A stretch of DNA of 64,000 nucleotides, taken from NCBI RefSeq assembly GCF_009728465.1, contig NZ_WOCD01000001.1, forward strand, positions 682,001-746,000, given 5' to 3'. Under the pieces are notes generated by a model. That model saw only the letters and a program-made list of their open reading frames with translations, had not been told where the DNA came from and made no database searches. The DNA is from Psychrosphaera haliotis (GTDB lineage: Bacteria; Pseudomonadota; Gammaproteobacteria; Enterobacterales; Alteromonadaceae). Positions 9,743 to 21,112 of the stretch are shown piece after piece. Position numbers and translations under genes: made by a program. Every line of letters begins with the position of its first letter. The first letter of the stretch is position 1.

Positions 9743-11114
9743 ATTCAAAGAATGTTTGTAAATCTGTATGAAACGGATTGAGCTTTGGTTCATTAAAAAA
9801 CTGCTGCATTGCCGGTGTCAATTGCACATCTAAATATTCCATCGGCGTTAACTCTGGTATCCATTTGTATGCTTGGTTTTTTGTTCCTTTACAAGTATTG
9901 ACTGGCCAAAGAGTTTGATTAAACTCAGTTTGTAAGGTCTCTATACTGTATTTAAGAGGCGCAACAATTAAATTCTCACCCAACTTGGTAGGTTGATTTT
10001 CATCGCAGTAAATAGCCTGTTGTGTAGGCCTTAATTGATATTCGTCATAAAGGTTTAACCAATGCCCTACTTCATGCAATAACACTTGAGCATTGTCATT
10101 TTTATCCATAAATATTACAGGACCCCTGCTGTTCGCCTTACCTTCGTTCGCTACAACTAAAAGCCTTAATTTATTATCTGCCAAGCTGACGCTTGGGCCC
10201 ACCTCACTTTTATTTACCAACGCTTTAATACCCTTTGATTTGCAACTTAACAAACCGATTTTTGACTTCTCACATAGCGCGTTCAATTGATAAGTAGTGC
10301 TCACCTTTGAAAAACAGAGTTTTGCTTTGGAGTTTGGTAGCATGTTGTGAAACTCAGCTATAAGTTGCTCAGTTTTTATTCTTGCGTGATTACTGTTTAC
10401 CATCACCAACACTTTAACTTCACATGACGAATTAAAAGCCGCTAAATAGTCAGTCCTATCAAACCTATCATTATTATTTTTTTCTAACTGTTTTAGTCGA
10501 TTCTTAAGTTTTTGAATGCTCTTTTTATATGATTCCGGTAGCACTATTTGGGTATTCAGAGCTCCTAGTTCAATTGTCTGTATTAACGCCTCTAGCAGAT
10601 TTTCGTCTATGTTGTAATTTGGGAAGTCATTAAGCCTTTGCTCAATTTTAAATATTTGACCACTTGCCAGTTGCCAATTTTGAGTTATGACCAACATCTC
10701 TAATTGTTGAATTAAAGCACCTGGGTGATTATTTTTTAACGCTAGCTCAAACCAATCAGTTCGTTCTTGATACGTAACACTAGGATTACTTTTAATTGCG
10801 GGATTACTTTTAATAGCGAGATTACTTTTAATAGAAGGGTCGCTTTTAATAGCACGGTCGCTTAACAAGTACATTTGCCATGCAGCTTCAGCGTGACCTA
10901 ACTTCGCCGCTTTTGAAAGCCAACTTTTATCGCCCGAAGCCTTATAAAGCTCATAAATCGCTGAAGTTTCTCCTAACGATGCTGCACTATTGAGATAACT
11001 CGATGATTTATTATAGTGGTAACTAACTTGAGACGCCGAAAGCACTAGACTATCAGCTAATAAAAGAGAAAAAGGCGCAATTAGCGCCAGTTGTATTGCA
11101 GTCTTAACTTTCAC
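9741..11114 (-). CDS. Secreted HExxH metalloprotein with Sel1-like repeats
   Basis: I do not recognise a named gene. The 457-residue product starts with a signal peptide or N-terminal anchor (LALIAPFSLLLADSLVL), followed by Sel1/TPR-like helices (SLGETSAIYELYKASG, KLGHAEAAWQMYLLS), a six-residue tandem repeat IKSN[PL][AS] near 83-107, a middle region with Cys pairs, and HEVGHWLNLYDEY near residue 348. The HExxH...DEY string resembles gluzincin-like peptidases of the M64 type and suggests zinc protease activity. It is convergent with the S8 protease and ends the nlpI side of the pnp cluster, starting 11 bases after the nlpI-like stop, so it may be cotranscribed with it. Confidence 0.6.
   Translation of the reverse strand: MKVKTAIQLALIAPFSLLLADSLVLSASQVSYHYNKSSSYLNSAASLGETSAIYELYKASGDKSWLSKAAKLGHAEAAWQMYLLSDRAIKSDPSIKSNLAIKSNPAIKSNPSVTYQERTDWFELALKNNHPGALIQQLEMLVITQNWQLASGQIFKIEQRLNDFPNYNIDENLLEALIQTIELGALNTQIVLPESYKKSIQKLKNRLKQLEKNNNDRFDRTDYLAAFNSSCEVKVLVMVNSNHARIKTEQLIAEFHNMLPNSKAKLCFSKVSTTYQLNALCEKSKIGLLSCKSKGIKALVNKSEVGPSVSLADNKLRLLVVANEGKANSRGPVIFMDKNDNAQVLLHEVGHWLNLYDEYQLRPTQQAIYCDENQPTKLGENLIVAPLKYSIETLQTEFNQTLWPVNTCKGTKNQAYKWIPELTPMEYLDVQLTPAMQQFFNEPKLNPFHTDLQTFFE
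10791..10862 (-). repeat. Four-copy 18-nt coding tandem repeat
   Basis: Units of the form GGATTACTTTTAATAGCG (plus strand) repeat about four times with point changes, encoding the hexapeptide IKSNPA-like array in the HExxH protein. Copy number could vary between strains without breaking the frame. Confidence 0.8.
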
Positions 11115-11125
11115 AGAGATGTTTA

Positions 11126-12049
11126 CTAATTTGTCTCTTGGCTAGCTTCGACGTTTGCATAACGTTGCCTAGCTATTTCATACAGTTTATTTAGTTCTAA
11201 TCTTGAGTACTTATGCTCAACAAATTCATGCACCGAGGTCCCTAACGCTAAACGAAAATAATTTTTAGCGGCTTCTTCATCACCCATTGCTAGTTTGAAT
11301 TTAGCTAAATAAAAATAACCTTCACATAAACGCTCAACGAGCTCTCGAGAACTCTTTAAGTTTTTACCCATGTTATTAATAAAGGTTTGCTCTGTTAGGT
11401 TGCCAAGTAGTAATTCAACAATCTGATATGACCAACTGTTAGGGTTTAGCTGGCTTGCATTGTAAATCAAGCGTAACTTTGCGCCTTCTGCATCGTTTTC
11501 AACTTCAGAAAAATATAACCATATAACTCGATATGGGTCGTCTGGCTTCTTGACGTAAAAGGTTTCTAAGTCTTCCATTGCCAGACCATTTCGGCCGTAA
11601 TAATGAAGCGCAATACCACGGTTTAAGTGAACATACTGATGTTCTGGATCAATTTCTAATGCTGAATCAAAAGCTTCAAAGGCCTGAGCGTATTGACCCA
11701 TCAACGTAAGGTGAATGCCAATAAAATTATATGCATCAGCAAAATCAGGTTTGTGCTCTAAAGCTCGTCTAAAGTCGAGTTGTGCCAATGAACGCAGTCC
11801 TAAACTGTCATACATAACACCACGATCGTACAGTAACTCTGCTAATTTTTCTTTCTCTAGTTTTGCATGACTTATAATTTGAGTAAGCTTAGCGATCGCC
11901 AATTCACTTTTATAATCAACGTTTAACGGCTCAGAAATAACAACATTATTAACAACGTGTGGCTCACTATTATCAAGCACTGATTGTTTACTTGCACAGC
12001 CAGTAACAATCGTAGATAGCAGTACTAATGATAGACTTACTCGTTTCAT
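11126..12049 (-). CDS. nlpI: NlpI-like TPR lipoprotein
   Basis: A 307-residue outer-membrane lipoprotein: signal peptide MKRVSLSLVLLSTIVTGCAS with a lipobox (TGC), then TPR motifs (DRGVMYDSLGLRSLAQLDF, FNFIGIHLTLMGQYAQAF-like, LNRGIALHYYGR) in residues about 60-180. NlpI scaffolds peptidoglycan hydrolases and the protease Prc at the cell envelope. A further ATG upstream at 12085 exists, but 12049 is preferred because AAGGAGTT lies five bases before it and it begins the signal peptide. Position directly after pnp matches Escherichia coli. Confidence 0.88.
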   Translation of the reverse strand: MKRVSLSLVLLSTIVTGCASKQSVLDNSEPHVVNNVVISEPLNVDYKSELAIAKLTQIISHAKLEKEKLAELLYDRGVMYDSLGLRSLAQLDFRRALEHKPDFADAYNFIGIHLTLMGQYAQAFEAFDSALEIDPEHQYVHLNRGIALHYYGRNGLAMEDLETFYVKKPDDPYRVIWLYFSEVENDAEGAKLRLIYNASQLNPNSWSYQIVELLLGNLTEQTFINNMGKNLKSSRELVERLCEGYFYLAKFKLAMGDEEAAKNYFRLALGTSVHEFVEHKYSRLELNKLYEIARQRYANVEASQETN

Positions 12050-12113
12050 ATCAACTCCTTCAAAATTCGCCATTATTAATAACATAAAAGCCTGCTTAGC
12101 ATAAGCCTAGATG

Positions 12114-12142
12114 CAAAAAAGAGAGCCGAAGCTCTCTTTTTA
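12114..12142 (-). terminator. Terminator after pnp (UUCG-type loop)
   Basis: On the minus strand GAGAGC-TTCG-GCTCTC followed by TTTTTT, 49 bases after the pnp stop. It separates pnp from nlpI; some readthrough into nlpI is likely. Confidence 0.92.
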
Positions 12143-12190
12143 TTTCAACATTTTATGAAGCTAAAACTTCATTTATGTTTAGGTGAGTTA

Positions 12191-14299
12191 TTACTCAGCT
12201 GCTGGTGCTTCTTCAGCTACCGCTTCTTTCATGCTCAAACGAACACGACCTTGGCGATCAATCTCAAGAACTTTAACAACAACTTCTTGGCCTTCAGATA
12301 AAACGTCAGAAACATTCTCAACACGCTCTTGTGAGATTTGAGAAATGTGAACTAAACCGTCTTTACCAGGTAGTACGTTTACAAACGCACCGAAGTCTAC
12401 GATACGAGCAACTTTACCGTTGTACGTTCTGCCAACTTCTAAGTCAGTTGTTAATTGCTTAACACGTTCGATACAAGCTTGTGCACTTGCGCCGTCAGTT
12501 GCAGCAATTTTTACAGTACCGTCATCTTCAATTTCAATTGTTGTACCCGTTTCTTCAGTAAGAGCACGAATAGTTGCGCCACCTTTACCGATAACGTCAG
12601 CAATTTTCTTCTGAGGAATTTTAACTGTGTAGATACGTGGAGCAAATTCAGACATTTCTTCACGGTGACCGCCGATAGCAGCGTCCATTACTGTAAGGAT
12701 ATGTAAACGAGCAGCTTTAGCTTGAACTAACGCCTTGTCCATGATCTCTTTAGTAATACCTTCAATCTTAATGTCCATTTGAAGTGCAGTGATACCTTCA
12801 GCAGTACCTGCAACTTTAAAGTCCATGTCACCTAAGTGATCTTCATCACCAAGGATGTCTGAAAGTACAACAAAGTTTGTATCATCTTTAACTAGACCCA
12901 TCGCAATACCAGCAACTGATGCTTTAATTGGAACACCAGCATCCATAAGCGCTAGAGATGAACCACAAACAGAAGCCATTGAAGATGAACCGTTAGATTC
13001 TGTAATTTCAGAAACTAGACGTACTGTGTACGGGAATTCAGCTTGTGAAGGCATAACTGCAGCAACACCGCGTTTCGCAAGGCGACCGTGACCAATTTCA
13101 CGACGCTTAGGTGAGCCCATGAAACCAGTTTCACCAACACAGTACGGAGGGAAGTTATAATGAAGCATGAACGGGTCACGACGTTCGCCAAGTAGCGAAT
13201 CGATGATTTGAGAATCACGCTCTGTACCTAATGTTGCAGTAACAATTGCTTGAGTCTCACCACGTGTGAATAGTGAAGAACCGTGTGTACGAGGTAAAAT
13301 ACCTGTTTTCACGTCAAGAGCACGAATCATGTCTGGTTCACGACCATCAATACGTTTTTCGCCAGCTAGGATACGTGAACGAACAACGTCTTTTTCAAGA
13401 TCATGTACTAATTCAGAGATTTCTTTTTCGTTAAAATCTTCTTCGCTTAACTCTTCAGCAAGTGCAGCAACAGTTGATTTTTTAACTTCACCAACGGCGT
13501 CATAACGCGCCATTTTGTCAGCGATTGAGTATGCAGCATCGATACCGTCTTTTGCTAACGCAGCAACTTTCGTTTTCAATTCTGTGTTCTCAGCAGGAGC
13601 AGTCCATTCCCAAGCAGGAGTTGCTACTTCAGCAGAAAATTCTTTTATTGCAGTAACAATAGCTTGTAACTGCTCATGACCGTATACAACAGCACCAAGC
13701 ATAGTCTCTTCAGAAAGCACAGCTGCTTCTGATTCAACCATAAGTACAGCGTTATCAGTACCAGCAACAACTAAGTCTAAGTCACTAGTTGCAAGTTCTG
13801 TTTGAGATGGGTTAAGTACGTATTGGTCATTTACAACACCAACACGAGCAACACCGATAGGACCATTAAATGGAATACCAGAGATAGATAACGCAGCTGA
13901 TGCACCGATCATTGCCACTAGGTCTGGTTGAATTTCAGGGTTTACCGACATAACTGTACAAACAACTTGTACTTCGTTTTTGAATCCTTCAGGGAAAAGT
14001 GGACGTAAAGGACGGTCAATTAGACGCGCAATTAATGTCTCTTCTTCAGCTGGACGACCTTCACGCTTGAAGAAACCGCCTGGGATTTTACCGCCTGCAT
14101 AGGCTTTTTCTTGGTAGTTGATAGTTAATGGGAAGAAGTCTTGGCCTGGAGCCGCTTCTTTTTTACCAACAACACTTACGAATACTGATGTATCGCCGAT
14201 GCTAGCCATTACTGCAGCAGTAGCTTGACGTGCAATCACGCCAGTTTCAAGAGTGACCTCATGCTGACCATATTGGAATTTTTTAATAATTGGAGTCAC
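12191..14299 (-). CDS. pnp: Polyribonucleotide nucleotidyltransferase (PNPase)
   Basis: Phosphorolytic 3'-5' exoribonuclease and component of the RNA degradosome. The 702 residues show two RNase PH domains ([21 protein letters not shown] near 82-102 and [11 protein letters not shown] near 345), the second with the catalytic motif [13 protein letters not shown] near 485-497, a KH domain with [10 protein letters not shown] near 565, and an S1 domain ([21 protein letters not shown] near 630). Length is typical. It lies after rpsO; promoter-like sequence sits upstream. The acidic C-terminus EEAPAAE is usual. Confidence 0.98.
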   Translation of the reverse strand: MTPIIKKFQYGQHEVTLETGVIARQATAAVMASIGDTSVFVSVVGKKEAAPGQDFFPLTINYQEKAYAGGKIPGGFFKREGRPAEEETLIARLIDRPLRPLFPEGFKNEVQVVCTVMSVNPEIQPDLVAMIGASAALSISGIPFNGPIGVARVGVVNDQYVLNPSQTELATSDLDLVVAGTDNAVLMVESEAAVLSEETMLGAVVYGHEQLQAIVTAIKEFSAEVATPAWEWTAPAENTELKTKVAALAKDGIDAAYSIADKMARYDAVGEVKKSTVAALAEELSEEDFNEKEISELVHDLEKDVVRSRILAGEKRIDGREPDMIRALDVKTGILPRTHGSSLFTRGETQAIVTATLGTERDSQIIDSLLGERRDPFMLHYNFPPYCVGETGFMGSPKRREIGHGRLAKRGVAAVMPSQAEFPYTVRLVSEITESNGSSSMASVCGSSLALMDAGVPIKASVAGIAMGLVKDDTNFVVLSDILGDEDHLGDMDFKVAGTAEGITALQMDIKIEGITKEIMDKALVQAKAARLHILTVMDAAIGGHREEMSEFAPRIYTVKIPQKKIADVIGKGGATIRALTEETGTTIEIEDDGTVKIAATDGASAQACIERVKQLTTDLEVGRTYNGKVARIVDFGAFVNVLPGKDGLVHISQISQERVENVSDVLSEGQEVVVKVLEIDRQGRVRLSMKEAVAEEAPAAE

Positions 14300-14418
14300 A
14301 TTTATTTCCTTTCATTGCGATTTGGCTATTTTTTTAGAGCGCTTTTATTTCGGATGCATTTAACTTCACATACACCCACGCCGACCAAATCTATTATTTT
14401 CATATAAGTTCGCGCCAT

Positions 14419-14424
14419 ATTATA
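14419..14424 (-). promoter_or_regulatory. Candidate -10 box upstream of pnp
   Basis: A perfect TATAAT on the minus strand, about 120 bases before the pnp ATG and after the rpsO terminator. No good -35 box was found at 16-18 bases, so confidence is limited. Confidence 0.4.
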
Positions 14425-14467
14425 CGCACGACTATTTCTAATACCATTAAAATTAAGTGACAGGCAC

Positions 14468-14496
14468 AAAAAAAGGAGCAATAAATGCTCCTTTTT
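14468..14496 (-). terminator. Terminator after rpsO
   Basis: AAAAAGGAGCA and TGCTCCTTTTT pair around a 5-base loop, with a following T tract on the minus strand; 22 bases past the rpsO stop. Confidence 0.9.
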
Positions 14497-14517
14497 AAAA
14501 TCTGAATTCAGATTTAA

Positions 14518-14787
14518 TTAGCGACGTAGGCCTAAACGTTTGATTAGGTCGTTGTAACGCTCAAGGCTACGGCTTTTAAGATAGTCTAAAAGCTTACGAC
14601 GTTGGCTAACTTTACGTAAAAGACCACGACGTGAGTGGTTGTCTTTTTTGTGTGCTGCAAAGTGGCCTTGTAGCTTGTTGATGTCTGCAGTTAATAATGC
14701 AACTTGAACTTCAACAGAACCAGAATCTTTTTCGTTTGCACCGAAATCCGCTAGGATTTTAGCTTTATCTTCAACGCTTAGTGACAT
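14518..14787 (-). CDS. rpsO: 30S ribosomal protein S15
   Basis: S15 is a primary 16S rRNA-binding protein that organises the central domain of the small subunit. The 89-residue product [16 protein letters not shown]...LIKRLGLRR is exactly the family length, with the [16 protein letters not shown] signature region. A longer frame upstream to 14826 exists, but ATG 14787 is chosen because GGAGAGAC precedes it and homologues begin MSLS. It has its own promoter near the truB end and a terminator before pnp. Confidence 0.98.
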   Translation of the reverse strand: MSLSVEDKAKILADFGANEKDSGSVEVQVALLTADINKLQGHFAAHKKDNHSRRGLLRKVSQRRKLLDYLKSRSLERYNDLIKRLGLRR

Positions 14788-14875
14788 AAGTCTCTCCAAA
14801 ATAAAATATGATGTGGTAGCAGCCAATCACTAACTCAGCCGCTACAGGATAAACTCGAATTAACGAGAGACGCGC

Positions 14876-14903
14876 ATTCTACGCAACTCTATGAAAAACT
14901 CAA
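14876..14903 (-). promoter_or_regulatory. Promoter of rpsO
   Basis: Minus-strand TTGAGT and TAGAAT separated by 16 bases, about 90 bases upstream of the rpsO start and overlapping the last codon of truB. The -10 is followed by a GC-rich discriminator (GCGCG), typical of ribosomal promoters. Confidence 0.65.
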
Positions 14904-15892
14904 GGTGTTTTTACTGCCAACCGCTTAACCTTTACATGTCCTTGAGAAAAACAAACAACACCCTCAAACTCAGCGGTCTCTGAGTCATAAGCGGTAAACT
15001 CCGTTTCCTCATCTTTCATCGAGTACTGTTGAAACAAGTCGGCATTTAAGTCCACCATTGCAGCATCAATAGGTACTGTCTGACCAAATCTTAATATTTC
15101 AAAGGCTCTGGTTGATAACTTAATTTCAGGCAGCCCAATTAACGCGGTTTGCATTGGTAATAAGTGACTATCAAGTTCAGTATAATCCACTTCATTTTCC
15201 GGGTTTCCGTCAATAAAGTTGTCATCTTTTAGCTTTTGAATTTGATCAAGGGTAAGCATTTTGTCAACAGGATAATTAGCTACTTGAGTACGTCGCAGTA
15301 CTTTAACGTGAGCACCACAACCTAATAACTGGCCAAGGTCGTCGACCAGTGTACGGATGTAAGTCCCCTTTGAACAACGAACCTGAAAATCAGCTTCATC
15401 ACCACGGAAATCTAATAACTCAAACTCATAGATGGTGATAGGTCTAGCTGCTCGTTCAACCGTTATGCCTTGACGCGCCAGTTTGTAAAGTGGCTGACCA
15501 TTATGCTTTAAAGCTGAAAACATAGTTGGGACCTGTTTTATTGGTCCTGTTAACGTTTCTTTAAATTCATTAATTTGATCAAGGGTAATATCTACCTCTC
15601 GAACTTCAACAATTTCACCTTCTGCATCACTGGTATCCGTACGTTCACCAAACTTTGCCGTCACAAAGTAACTCTTATCTGAGTCTAGTAGGTACTGGCT
15701 ATATTTTGTTGCTTCACCTAAACAAATAGGCAACATGCCAGTTGCTAGAGGGTCAAGCGCACCAGTATGCCCAGCTTTTTGAGCATTAAAAATTGCTCTC
15801 ACTTTTTGTAGTATATTGTTTGAAGAACCACCTTCAGGCTTATCAACCAATACAATGCCGTTAATCGCACGGCCTTTTTTCCTACGTGCCAT
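14900..15892 (-). CDS. truB: tRNA pseudouridine(55) synthase
   Basis: Makes pseudouridine 55 in the T loop of tRNAs. The 330-residue protein has the catalytic motif [19 protein letters not shown] with the nucleophile Asp near residue 43, [10 protein letters not shown] near 82, and the [20 protein letters not shown] motif near 170. The C-terminal PUA-like part is slightly longer and more acidic than in Escherichia coli (about 314 aa). It starts 5 bases after rbfA, consistent with one mRNA. Confidence 0.97.
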   Translation of the reverse strand: MARRKKGRAINGIVLVDKPEGGSSNNILQKVRAIFNAQKAGHTGALDPLATGMLPICLGEATKYSQYLLDSDKSYFVTAKFGERTDTSDAEGEIVEVREVDITLDQINEFKETLTGPIKQVPTMFSALKHNGQPLYKLARQGITVERAARPITIYEFELLDFRGDEADFQVRCSKGTYIRTLVDDLGQLLGCGAHVKVLRRTQVANYPVDKMLTLDQIQKLKDDNFIDGNPENEVDYTELDSHLLPMQTALIGLPEIKLSTRAFEILRFGQTVPIDAAMVDLNADLFQQYSMKDEETEFTAYDSETAEFEGVVCFSQGHVKVKRLAVKTP

Positions 15893-15897
15893 AAATC

Positions 15898-16305
15898 TTA
15901 GTCGTCCAAATCTTCCGCTGGGTTTTTGCCAGACTCAGCTCTGCGAACTTTATCTTTCTGAATAGCCTCATCAACTTTATTCGACATCTTAATACCAGTT
16001 ACTAAGCTATTGTCGTAGATAAATTTGATTTCAGGTACGATACGTAAACGCATGCGCTTACCAATTTCCATACGGAAAAAACCATTGGCTTTGTTTAATA
16101 TTTCCAACGCTTCTGCAATTTCTTCTTCTTCTTTACCAAAAAACGTGACAAATACTGAAACGTAAGCAAGGTCTTTGGTGACTTCTACTTCTGATACTGT
16201 AACCCAGCCAATACGTGGGTCTTTAAAATCACGTTGTAATATCATCGCAATTTCTTGTTGCACCTGTTGTGCTACACGATCTGTTCTAGAAAAGTTCTTA
16301 TCCAC
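15898..16305 (-). CDS. rbfA: 30S ribosome-binding factor A
   Basis: A cold-related assembly factor that binds the 16S 5' helix of immature 30S subunits. The 135-residue KH-fold protein shows [22 protein letters not shown] near the N-terminus and the [14 protein letters not shown] motif, both family hallmarks. An acidic C-terminal tail ends AEDLDD. It lies between infB and truB as usual; the gap to infB contains a terminator, so readthrough or a weak internal promoter must supply it. GAGGAGAG precedes the ATG. Confidence 0.97.
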   Translation of the reverse strand: MDKNFSRTDRVAQQVQQEIAMILQRDFKDPRIGWVTVSEVEVTKDLAYVSVFVTFFGKEEEEIAEALEILNKANGFFRMEIGKRMRLRIVPEIKFIYDNSLVTGIKMSNKVDEAIQKDKVRRAESGKNPAEDLDD

Positions 16306-16390
16306 TTTTCTCTCCTCTTTAAGTTAATGACTTAATTATATAAAAATAGTTTCAAGCCATAAATGTGACGTTAATTTTGTAACTAGCCAA

Positions 16391-16418
16391 CAAAAAAGGG
16401 GCACGTTAGCCCCTTTTA
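16391..16418 (-). terminator. Terminator after infB
   Basis: AAAAGGGGC and GCCCCTTTT flank a 6-base loop, then TTTT on the minus strand, 23 bases past the infB stop and before rbfA. It probably attenuates rather than ends the operon. Confidence 0.82.
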
Positions 16419-16440
16419 TACGTCAGCCGTTAAAAGGCAA

Positions 16441-19083
16441 TTATAAAGTACGTTGTATTTCAACAATCTCGAATACTTCGATCATGTCGCCAACTTTAAC
16501 GTCATTATAGTTCTTAACACCGATACCACATTCCATTCCGTTACGAACTTCTTGTACGTCATCTTTAAAGCGACGTAGTGATTCAAGTTCACCTTCATAG
16601 ATAACCACGTTATCACGAAGTACACGGATTGGATTGTTACGCTTGATGTTACCTTCAGTAACCATACAACCAGCGATTGCGCCAATCTTAGGAGACTTAA
16701 ATACATCACGAACTTCAGCAAGACCAATAATTTCTTGTCTGAATTCTGGCGCTAACATGCCTGACATTGCTTGTTTAACTTCATCAATCAGGTCATAGAT
16801 TACGCTGTAGTAACGTAAATCAATATCTTCTTGTTCCATTAAACGACGAGCCGTTGCATCTGCACGAACGTTAAAGCCAACAACGATTGCATTTGAAGCT
16901 TGCGCCAAAGATGCATCAGTTTCAGTAAGACCACCAACGCCACTACCAACGATGTTCACTTTAACTTCATCTGTAGATAGACGAGTTAGTGAGTCAGTAA
17001 TTGCTTCTAGTGAACCTTGTACATCAGTCTTAAGAACGATGTTAAGTTCTGAAACGTCACCTTCTTCCATGTTCGCAAACATGTTTTCAAGTTTCGCTTT
17101 TTGTTGTCTCGCTAGTTTAACTTCACGGTATTTACCCTGACGCTTATTAGCTACTTCACGAGCTTTACGCTCATCACGAACAACAGTTGCTTCGTCACCA
17201 GCTTGTGGTACACCAGATAGACCAAGTATTTCTACTGGAATAGATGGACCCGCTCTATCAATCTCTTTGCCGTTTTCGTCTTTCATCGCTTTAACACGAC
17301 CATACTCAAAACCACATAGAACGATATCGCCGCGCTTAAGTTCACCTTCTTGAACAAGAACCGTTGCTACTGGGCCACGTCCTTTATCTAAGCGTGACTC
17401 AATTACAACACCATGTGCTGCACCGTGATCAACCGCTGTAAGTTCAAGTAGCTCAGCTTGTAAGCTAATAGCTTCAAGTAGCGCTTCAATACCTTCACCT
17501 GTTTTTGCAGATACGTGCATAAACTGAGTATCGCCACCCCAATCTTCAGGGATTACGTCAAGTGCAGACAATTCGTTTTTAACACGATCTGGATCTGCTG
17601 ACTCTTTATCAATTTTGTTAACTGCGATGATTAAAGGAACGCCAGCAGCTTTAGCATGCTGAACCGCTTCTTTAGTCTGTGGCATAACACCATCATCAGC
17701 GGCAACCGCAATAACTACAATATCCGTTGCTTTAGCACCACGAGCACGCATTGACGTAAAGGCCGCGTGTCCCGGAGTATCTAGGAATGTGATCATGCCA
17801 TTTGACGTATCAACGTGGTAAGCACCAATGTGCTGAGTAATACCACCGGCTTCTCCGTCAGCAATATTTGCTTTACGGATATAATCTAGTAACGATGTTT
17901 TACCATGGTCAACGTGACCCATTACAGTAACAACTGGCGCTCTAGAAACCGCGTCACCTTCACCAGAAGCACGATCCGCTAATACAGACTCTTCTAGTTC
18001 ATTTGACTTAGTTAATACAAATTTATGACCCATTTCTTCAACAACAAGACTTGCTGTTTCTTGGTCTAAAACTTGGTTAATAGTAACCATTTCGCCCATT
18101 TTCATCATAGCTTTTACAACTGATGCGCCTTTAACGGCCATCTTGTTCGCTAATTCTGCAACGGTAATTGTTTCACTAATCTTAACAACTTGCTCAACAG
18201 GTGATGCAGGCTTTTGGAAACCGTGTTGGTTTTTAGCTTGCTTACCTTTTCTACGACGACCAGTAAGAGTACTCGCTTCATCTTTATCGCCTTTTTTCTT
18301 GGCTTTACGACGAGACTTTTTCTCTTCTTGCTTATCTTGGTCATCTTCAGCTAACTGAGCATATACAGAGCTATGAACATGAAGATCTTCTTCTTTCTCA
18401 TGCTCTAACTTATATTTACGTTGAGCTTCTGCTTCTTCCCACTCTTTGCCTTTTTCTTCAGCAAGTTTACGAGCTTCTTCAGCAAGTTTAGCCGCTTCTT
18501 CTTCCGCTTTTTTAAGAGCTTCTTGTTCTAGCGCTAAACGAATTCTTTGTTCTTCTGCAGTTTCTTCTTTGACAGCTTTCTTTTCAGCTGGCTTGTTCGC
18601 TTTTGCTGCTTTAGCCGCTTCTTTACGCTTATCATCTGCTTCTTTTTTAGCTTTAGCTTCTGCATCACGCTTAGCTTTAGCTTCTGCATCGCGTTTTGCT
18701 TTTTCTTCCGCTTCGCGTTTTGCCGCTTCTTCAGCTTCAAGTCTTGCTTTTTCTTCCGCTTCTGCAGCCGCAGCTAACTCTTCTGGGCTTCGCTTAACAA
18801 AAGTACGCTTTTTACGAACTTCTACTTGTACGTTTTTAGCCTTGCCTGAACCACTATTAACACTCAATGTGCTTTTAGTTTTACGTTGCAGAGTCATCTT
18901 TGTAGGTTCAGCACCTTCGCCGCCATGAGCTTTGCTTAAATGGTCAAGTAATTGCTTTTTCTCAGCTTCATTAACCATGTCGCCAACCGCTTTTTTAATA
19001 CCAGCGTCTGCGAATTGTGAAACCAGCTTCTCAACCGGAGTGCCCACGTCCTGGGCTAGTTTATCTAAACTAACTTCTGTCAT
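16441..19083 (-). CDS. infB: Translation initiation factor IF-2
   Basis: GTPase that places fMet-tRNA on the 30S subunit and drives subunit joining. The 880 residues comprise an N-terminal IF2_N domain, a long Ala/Glu/Lys-rich coiled segment (about 100-240) whose codons create many false antisense frames, a second IF2_N domain near 300-350, the G domain with GHVDHGKTS near 387, DTPGHAAF and NKID, then domains II, III and C2. It overlaps no neighbour; 23 bases separate it from nusA. GGAGGTA precedes the ATG by 9 bases. Confidence 0.98.
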   Translation of the reverse strand: MTEVSLDKLAQDVGTPVEKLVSQFADAGIKKAVGDMVNEAEKKQLLDHLSKAHGGEGAEPTKMTLQRKTKSTLSVNSGSGKAKNVQVEVRKKRTFVKRSPEELAAAAEAEEKARLEAEEAAKREAEEKAKRDAEAKAKRDAEAKAKKEADDKRKEAAKAAKANKPAEKKAVKEETAEEQRIRLALEQEALKKAEEEAAKLAEEARKLAEEKGKEWEEAEAQRKYKLEHEKEEDLHVHSSVYAQLAEDDQDKQEEKKSRRKAKKKGDKDEASTLTGRRRKGKQAKNQHGFQKPASPVEQVVKISETITVAELANKMAVKGASVVKAMMKMGEMVTINQVLDQETASLVVEEMGHKFVLTKSNELEESVLADRASGEGDAVSRAPVVTVMGHVDHGKTSLLDYIRKANIADGEAGGITQHIGAYHVDTSNGMITFLDTPGHAAFTSMRARGAKATDIVVIAVAADDGVMPQTKEAVQHAKAAGVPLIIAVNKIDKESADPDRVKNELSALDVIPEDWGGDTQFMHVSAKTGEGIEALLEAISLQAELLELTAVDHGAAHGVVIESRLDKGRGPVATVLVQEGELKRGDIVLCGFEYGRVKAMKDENGKEIDRAGPSIPVEILGLSGVPQAGDEATVVRDERKAREVANKRQGKYREVKLARQQKAKLENMFANMEEGDVSELNIVLKTDVQGSLEAITDSLTRLSTDEVKVNIVGSGVGGLTETDASLAQASNAIVVGFNVRADATARRLMEQEDIDLRYYSVIYDLIDEVKQAMSGMLAPEFRQEIIGLAEVRDVFKSPKIGAIAGCMVTEGNIKRNNPIRVLRDNVVIYEGELESLRRFKDDVQEVRNGMECGIGVKNYNDVKVGDMIEVFEIVEIQRTL

Positions 19084-19106
19084 ATTTCTAAATACCTCCG
19101 TTGAAC

Positions 19107-20603
19107 CTATTGCTCTTCACTAAACCAAACAATGTTACGTGCAGCCATAATTAGCTCGCCCGCTTTTTCTTCAGTAATCTCTTCAATGTCACTAAGTTCA
19201 TCAACACCTTGCTCTGCTAACAATTCAAGGTTAGTAATACCTTTACTTGCGAACACATAAGCTAAGTGACGATCGACACCTTCAAGGTTTAGTAAGTCTT
19301 CTTCAGGTTCTGAATTTTCAAGCGACTCTTCATTTGCAAGCGCTTTTGTTGTAAGTGTTGCTTTTGCACGTGCGCGCAGTTCTTCTATTGTATCTTCGTC
19401 TAATCCATCAACTTCAAGTAACTCAGAAACTGGTACGTAGGCAACTTCTTCTAGTGATGAGAAACCTTCTTCAACTAACATCGTTGCGAAGTCTTCATCA
19501 ATATCTAACCCTTCAGTAAACAGCTGTATCGTTTTGCTGTTTTCTGCTTGATGTTTTTCAGCCATATCGGCCTCTGTCATTACGTTTAATTCCCAGCCAG
19601 TTAATTGGCTAGCTAATCGGACGTTTTGACCACTACGGCCAATGGCCATAGCTAAATTGTCTGCAGCAACGGCAATATCCATAGACTTGCTGTCTTCATC
19701 AACAATAATTGATGCTACTTCTGCCGGTGCCATTGCGTTAATTACAAACTGCGCAGGGTTACCGTCATATAAAACAATATCAACACGCTCACCGTTAAGT
19801 TCACCAGATACTGCTTGCACACGAGCGCCTCGCATACCAACACACGCTCCAACTGGGTCAATGCGACGGTCGTTTGATTTAACTGCAATTTTTGCACGTG
19901 AACCTGGATCGCGAGCTGCTGCAATGATGTCTAGCATTTCTTCACCAATTTCTGGTACTTCAATGCGGAATAATTCAATTAGCATTTCAGGCTTAGTACG
20001 GCTCACAAATAACTGAGGGCCACGCACTTCTGGCTTAACCGCATATAAATATGCTCTTGCACGGTCACCTGGACGGAATGTTTCACGCTGAATCATATCT
20101 TCACGATATAAAACGGCTTCAGCATTAGCACCTAAGTCCAAAATAACGTTATCGCGATTTACTTTTTTAACGATACCAGTAATTAGCTCGCCAACTTGGT
20201 CATAGTATTGCTCAGCAATTTGACCACGTTCAGCTTCACGTACCTTTTGTACGATTACTTGTTTCGCCATTTGAGTCGTAATACGGTCAAATTTAATAGA
20301 TTCGATTTGTTCTTCAACAAAATCACCTAATTGAAGCTCAGGCTCATCGTATTGAGCAGCTGATATGCTCATTTCTGCGCTTGGGTTTTCCATTTGGTGA
20401 TCATCAGGAACAACTAACCAGCGACGGAACGTGTCGTACTCGCCAGTTTCTTGGTCAATAGAAACACGTACTTCTATTTCAGCAGTGTGCTTTTTCTTTG
20501 TTGCAGCCGCTAGAGCAAACTCAAGCGCTTCAAAAATCTTTTCGCGTGGAACGGCTTTCTCATTCGATACCGCTTCTGCCACCAGTAATAGTTCTTTTGC
20601 CAT
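19107..20603 (-). CDS. nusA: Transcription termination/antitermination factor NusA
   Basis: Binds RNA polymerase and nascent RNA, modulating pausing, termination and antitermination. In 498 residues: N-terminal polymerase-binding domain, S1 domain ([18 protein letters not shown] near 137), two KH domains ([21 protein letters not shown] near 250 and [18 protein letters not shown] near 318), and two acidic C-terminal repeats (about 350-498) that include helix-hairpin-helix motifs [19 protein letters not shown] and [20 protein letters not shown]. This acidic C-terminal extension is typical for gammaproteobacteria. Located between rimP and infB. Confidence 0.98.
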   Translation of the reverse strand: MAKELLLVAEAVSNEKAVPREKIFEALEFALAAATKKKHTAEIEVRVSIDQETGEYDTFRRWLVVPDDHQMENPSAEMSISAAQYDEPELQLGDFVEEQIESIKFDRITTQMAKQVIVQKVREAERGQIAEQYYDQVGELITGIVKKVNRDNVILDLGANAEAVLYREDMIQRETFRPGDRARAYLYAVKPEVRGPQLFVSRTKPEMLIELFRIEVPEIGEEMLDIIAAARDPGSRAKIAVKSNDRRIDPVGACVGMRGARVQAVSGELNGERVDIVLYDGNPAQFVINAMAPAEVASIIVDEDSKSMDIAVAADNLAMAIGRSGQNVRLASQLTGWELNVMTEADMAEKHQAENSKTIQLFTEGLDIDEDFATMLVEEGFSSLEEVAYVPVSELLEVDGLDEDTIEELRARAKATLTTKALANEESLENSEPEEDLLNLEGVDRHLAYVFASKGITNLELLAEQGVDELSDIEEITEEKAGELIMAARNIVWFSEEQ

Positions 20604-20627
20604 TATACTTCGCTCCTTTTTATCTGG

Positions 20628-21086
20628 TTAGTCGAATTGAGCAACTAAATGTGCTTTTTGGACATTATCAATTAAAATAGAGAACACTTGATTATCCACG
20701 TTGATGTTGATCATATCGCTCTCAACTTCAACAAGCGTCCCTTTAAAATTACGACGGCCATCTTGCGGCACATTTAATTTTACACTCACAGTTTCGTTTA
20801 CCACTTTGGCGAAATGTTCAACGGTGAACAATGGACGATCCATGCCCGGTGACGAAACTTCTAAACTATATTCAGTAGAAATTGGGTCTTCAACGTCTAG
20901 TATTGCGCCAGCTTGATGACTTACATCAGCACAGTTATCAACTGAAATACCATTTTCATGATCAATATAAATACGCAACGTTGAATGGTTTCCAGCTCGT
21001 ATAAATTCAACACCTAACAATTCAAAGCCTAAAGCATCAACTGCAGGTTGTAACATTTCAGTTAAACGCAATTCAAGGTTAGTCAA
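20628..21086 (-). CDS. rimP: Ribosome maturation factor RimP
   Basis: Needed for maturation of the 30S subunit. The 152-residue product carries the RimP motifs ALGFELLGVEFIRAG, RIYIDHENGISVDNCADVS and YSLEVSSPGMDRPLF. The open frame extends upstream to 21170, but that part is noncoding: it contains the tRNA terminator. I place the start at TTG 21086 (MTNLELRLTEML) because AGGAG lies seven bases before it and homologues begin there. It follows initiator tRNA-Met and precedes nusA, the standard metY-rimP-nusA order. Confidence 0.93.
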   Translation of the reverse strand: MTNLELRLTEMLQPAVDALGFELLGVEFIRAGNHSTLRIYIDHENGISVDNCADVSHQAGAILDVEDPISTEYSLEVSSPGMDRPLFTVEHFAKVVNETVSVKLNVPQDGRRNFKGTLVEVESDMININVDNQVFSILIDNVQKAHLVAQFD

Positions 21087-21112
21087 ATCACCACTCCTAT
21101 CACTAATTTTAA

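Noticed and set aside
10791..10862. Regulatory direct repeat
   Set aside because: The period is 18 bases in frame within a coding sequence, so it is a peptide repeat.
18446..18928. 160-codon open frame opposite infB, Ser/Ala-rich
   Set aside because: Antisense shadow of the Ala/Glu/Lys-rich linker of IF-2; no start signal and composition explained by the infB codons.
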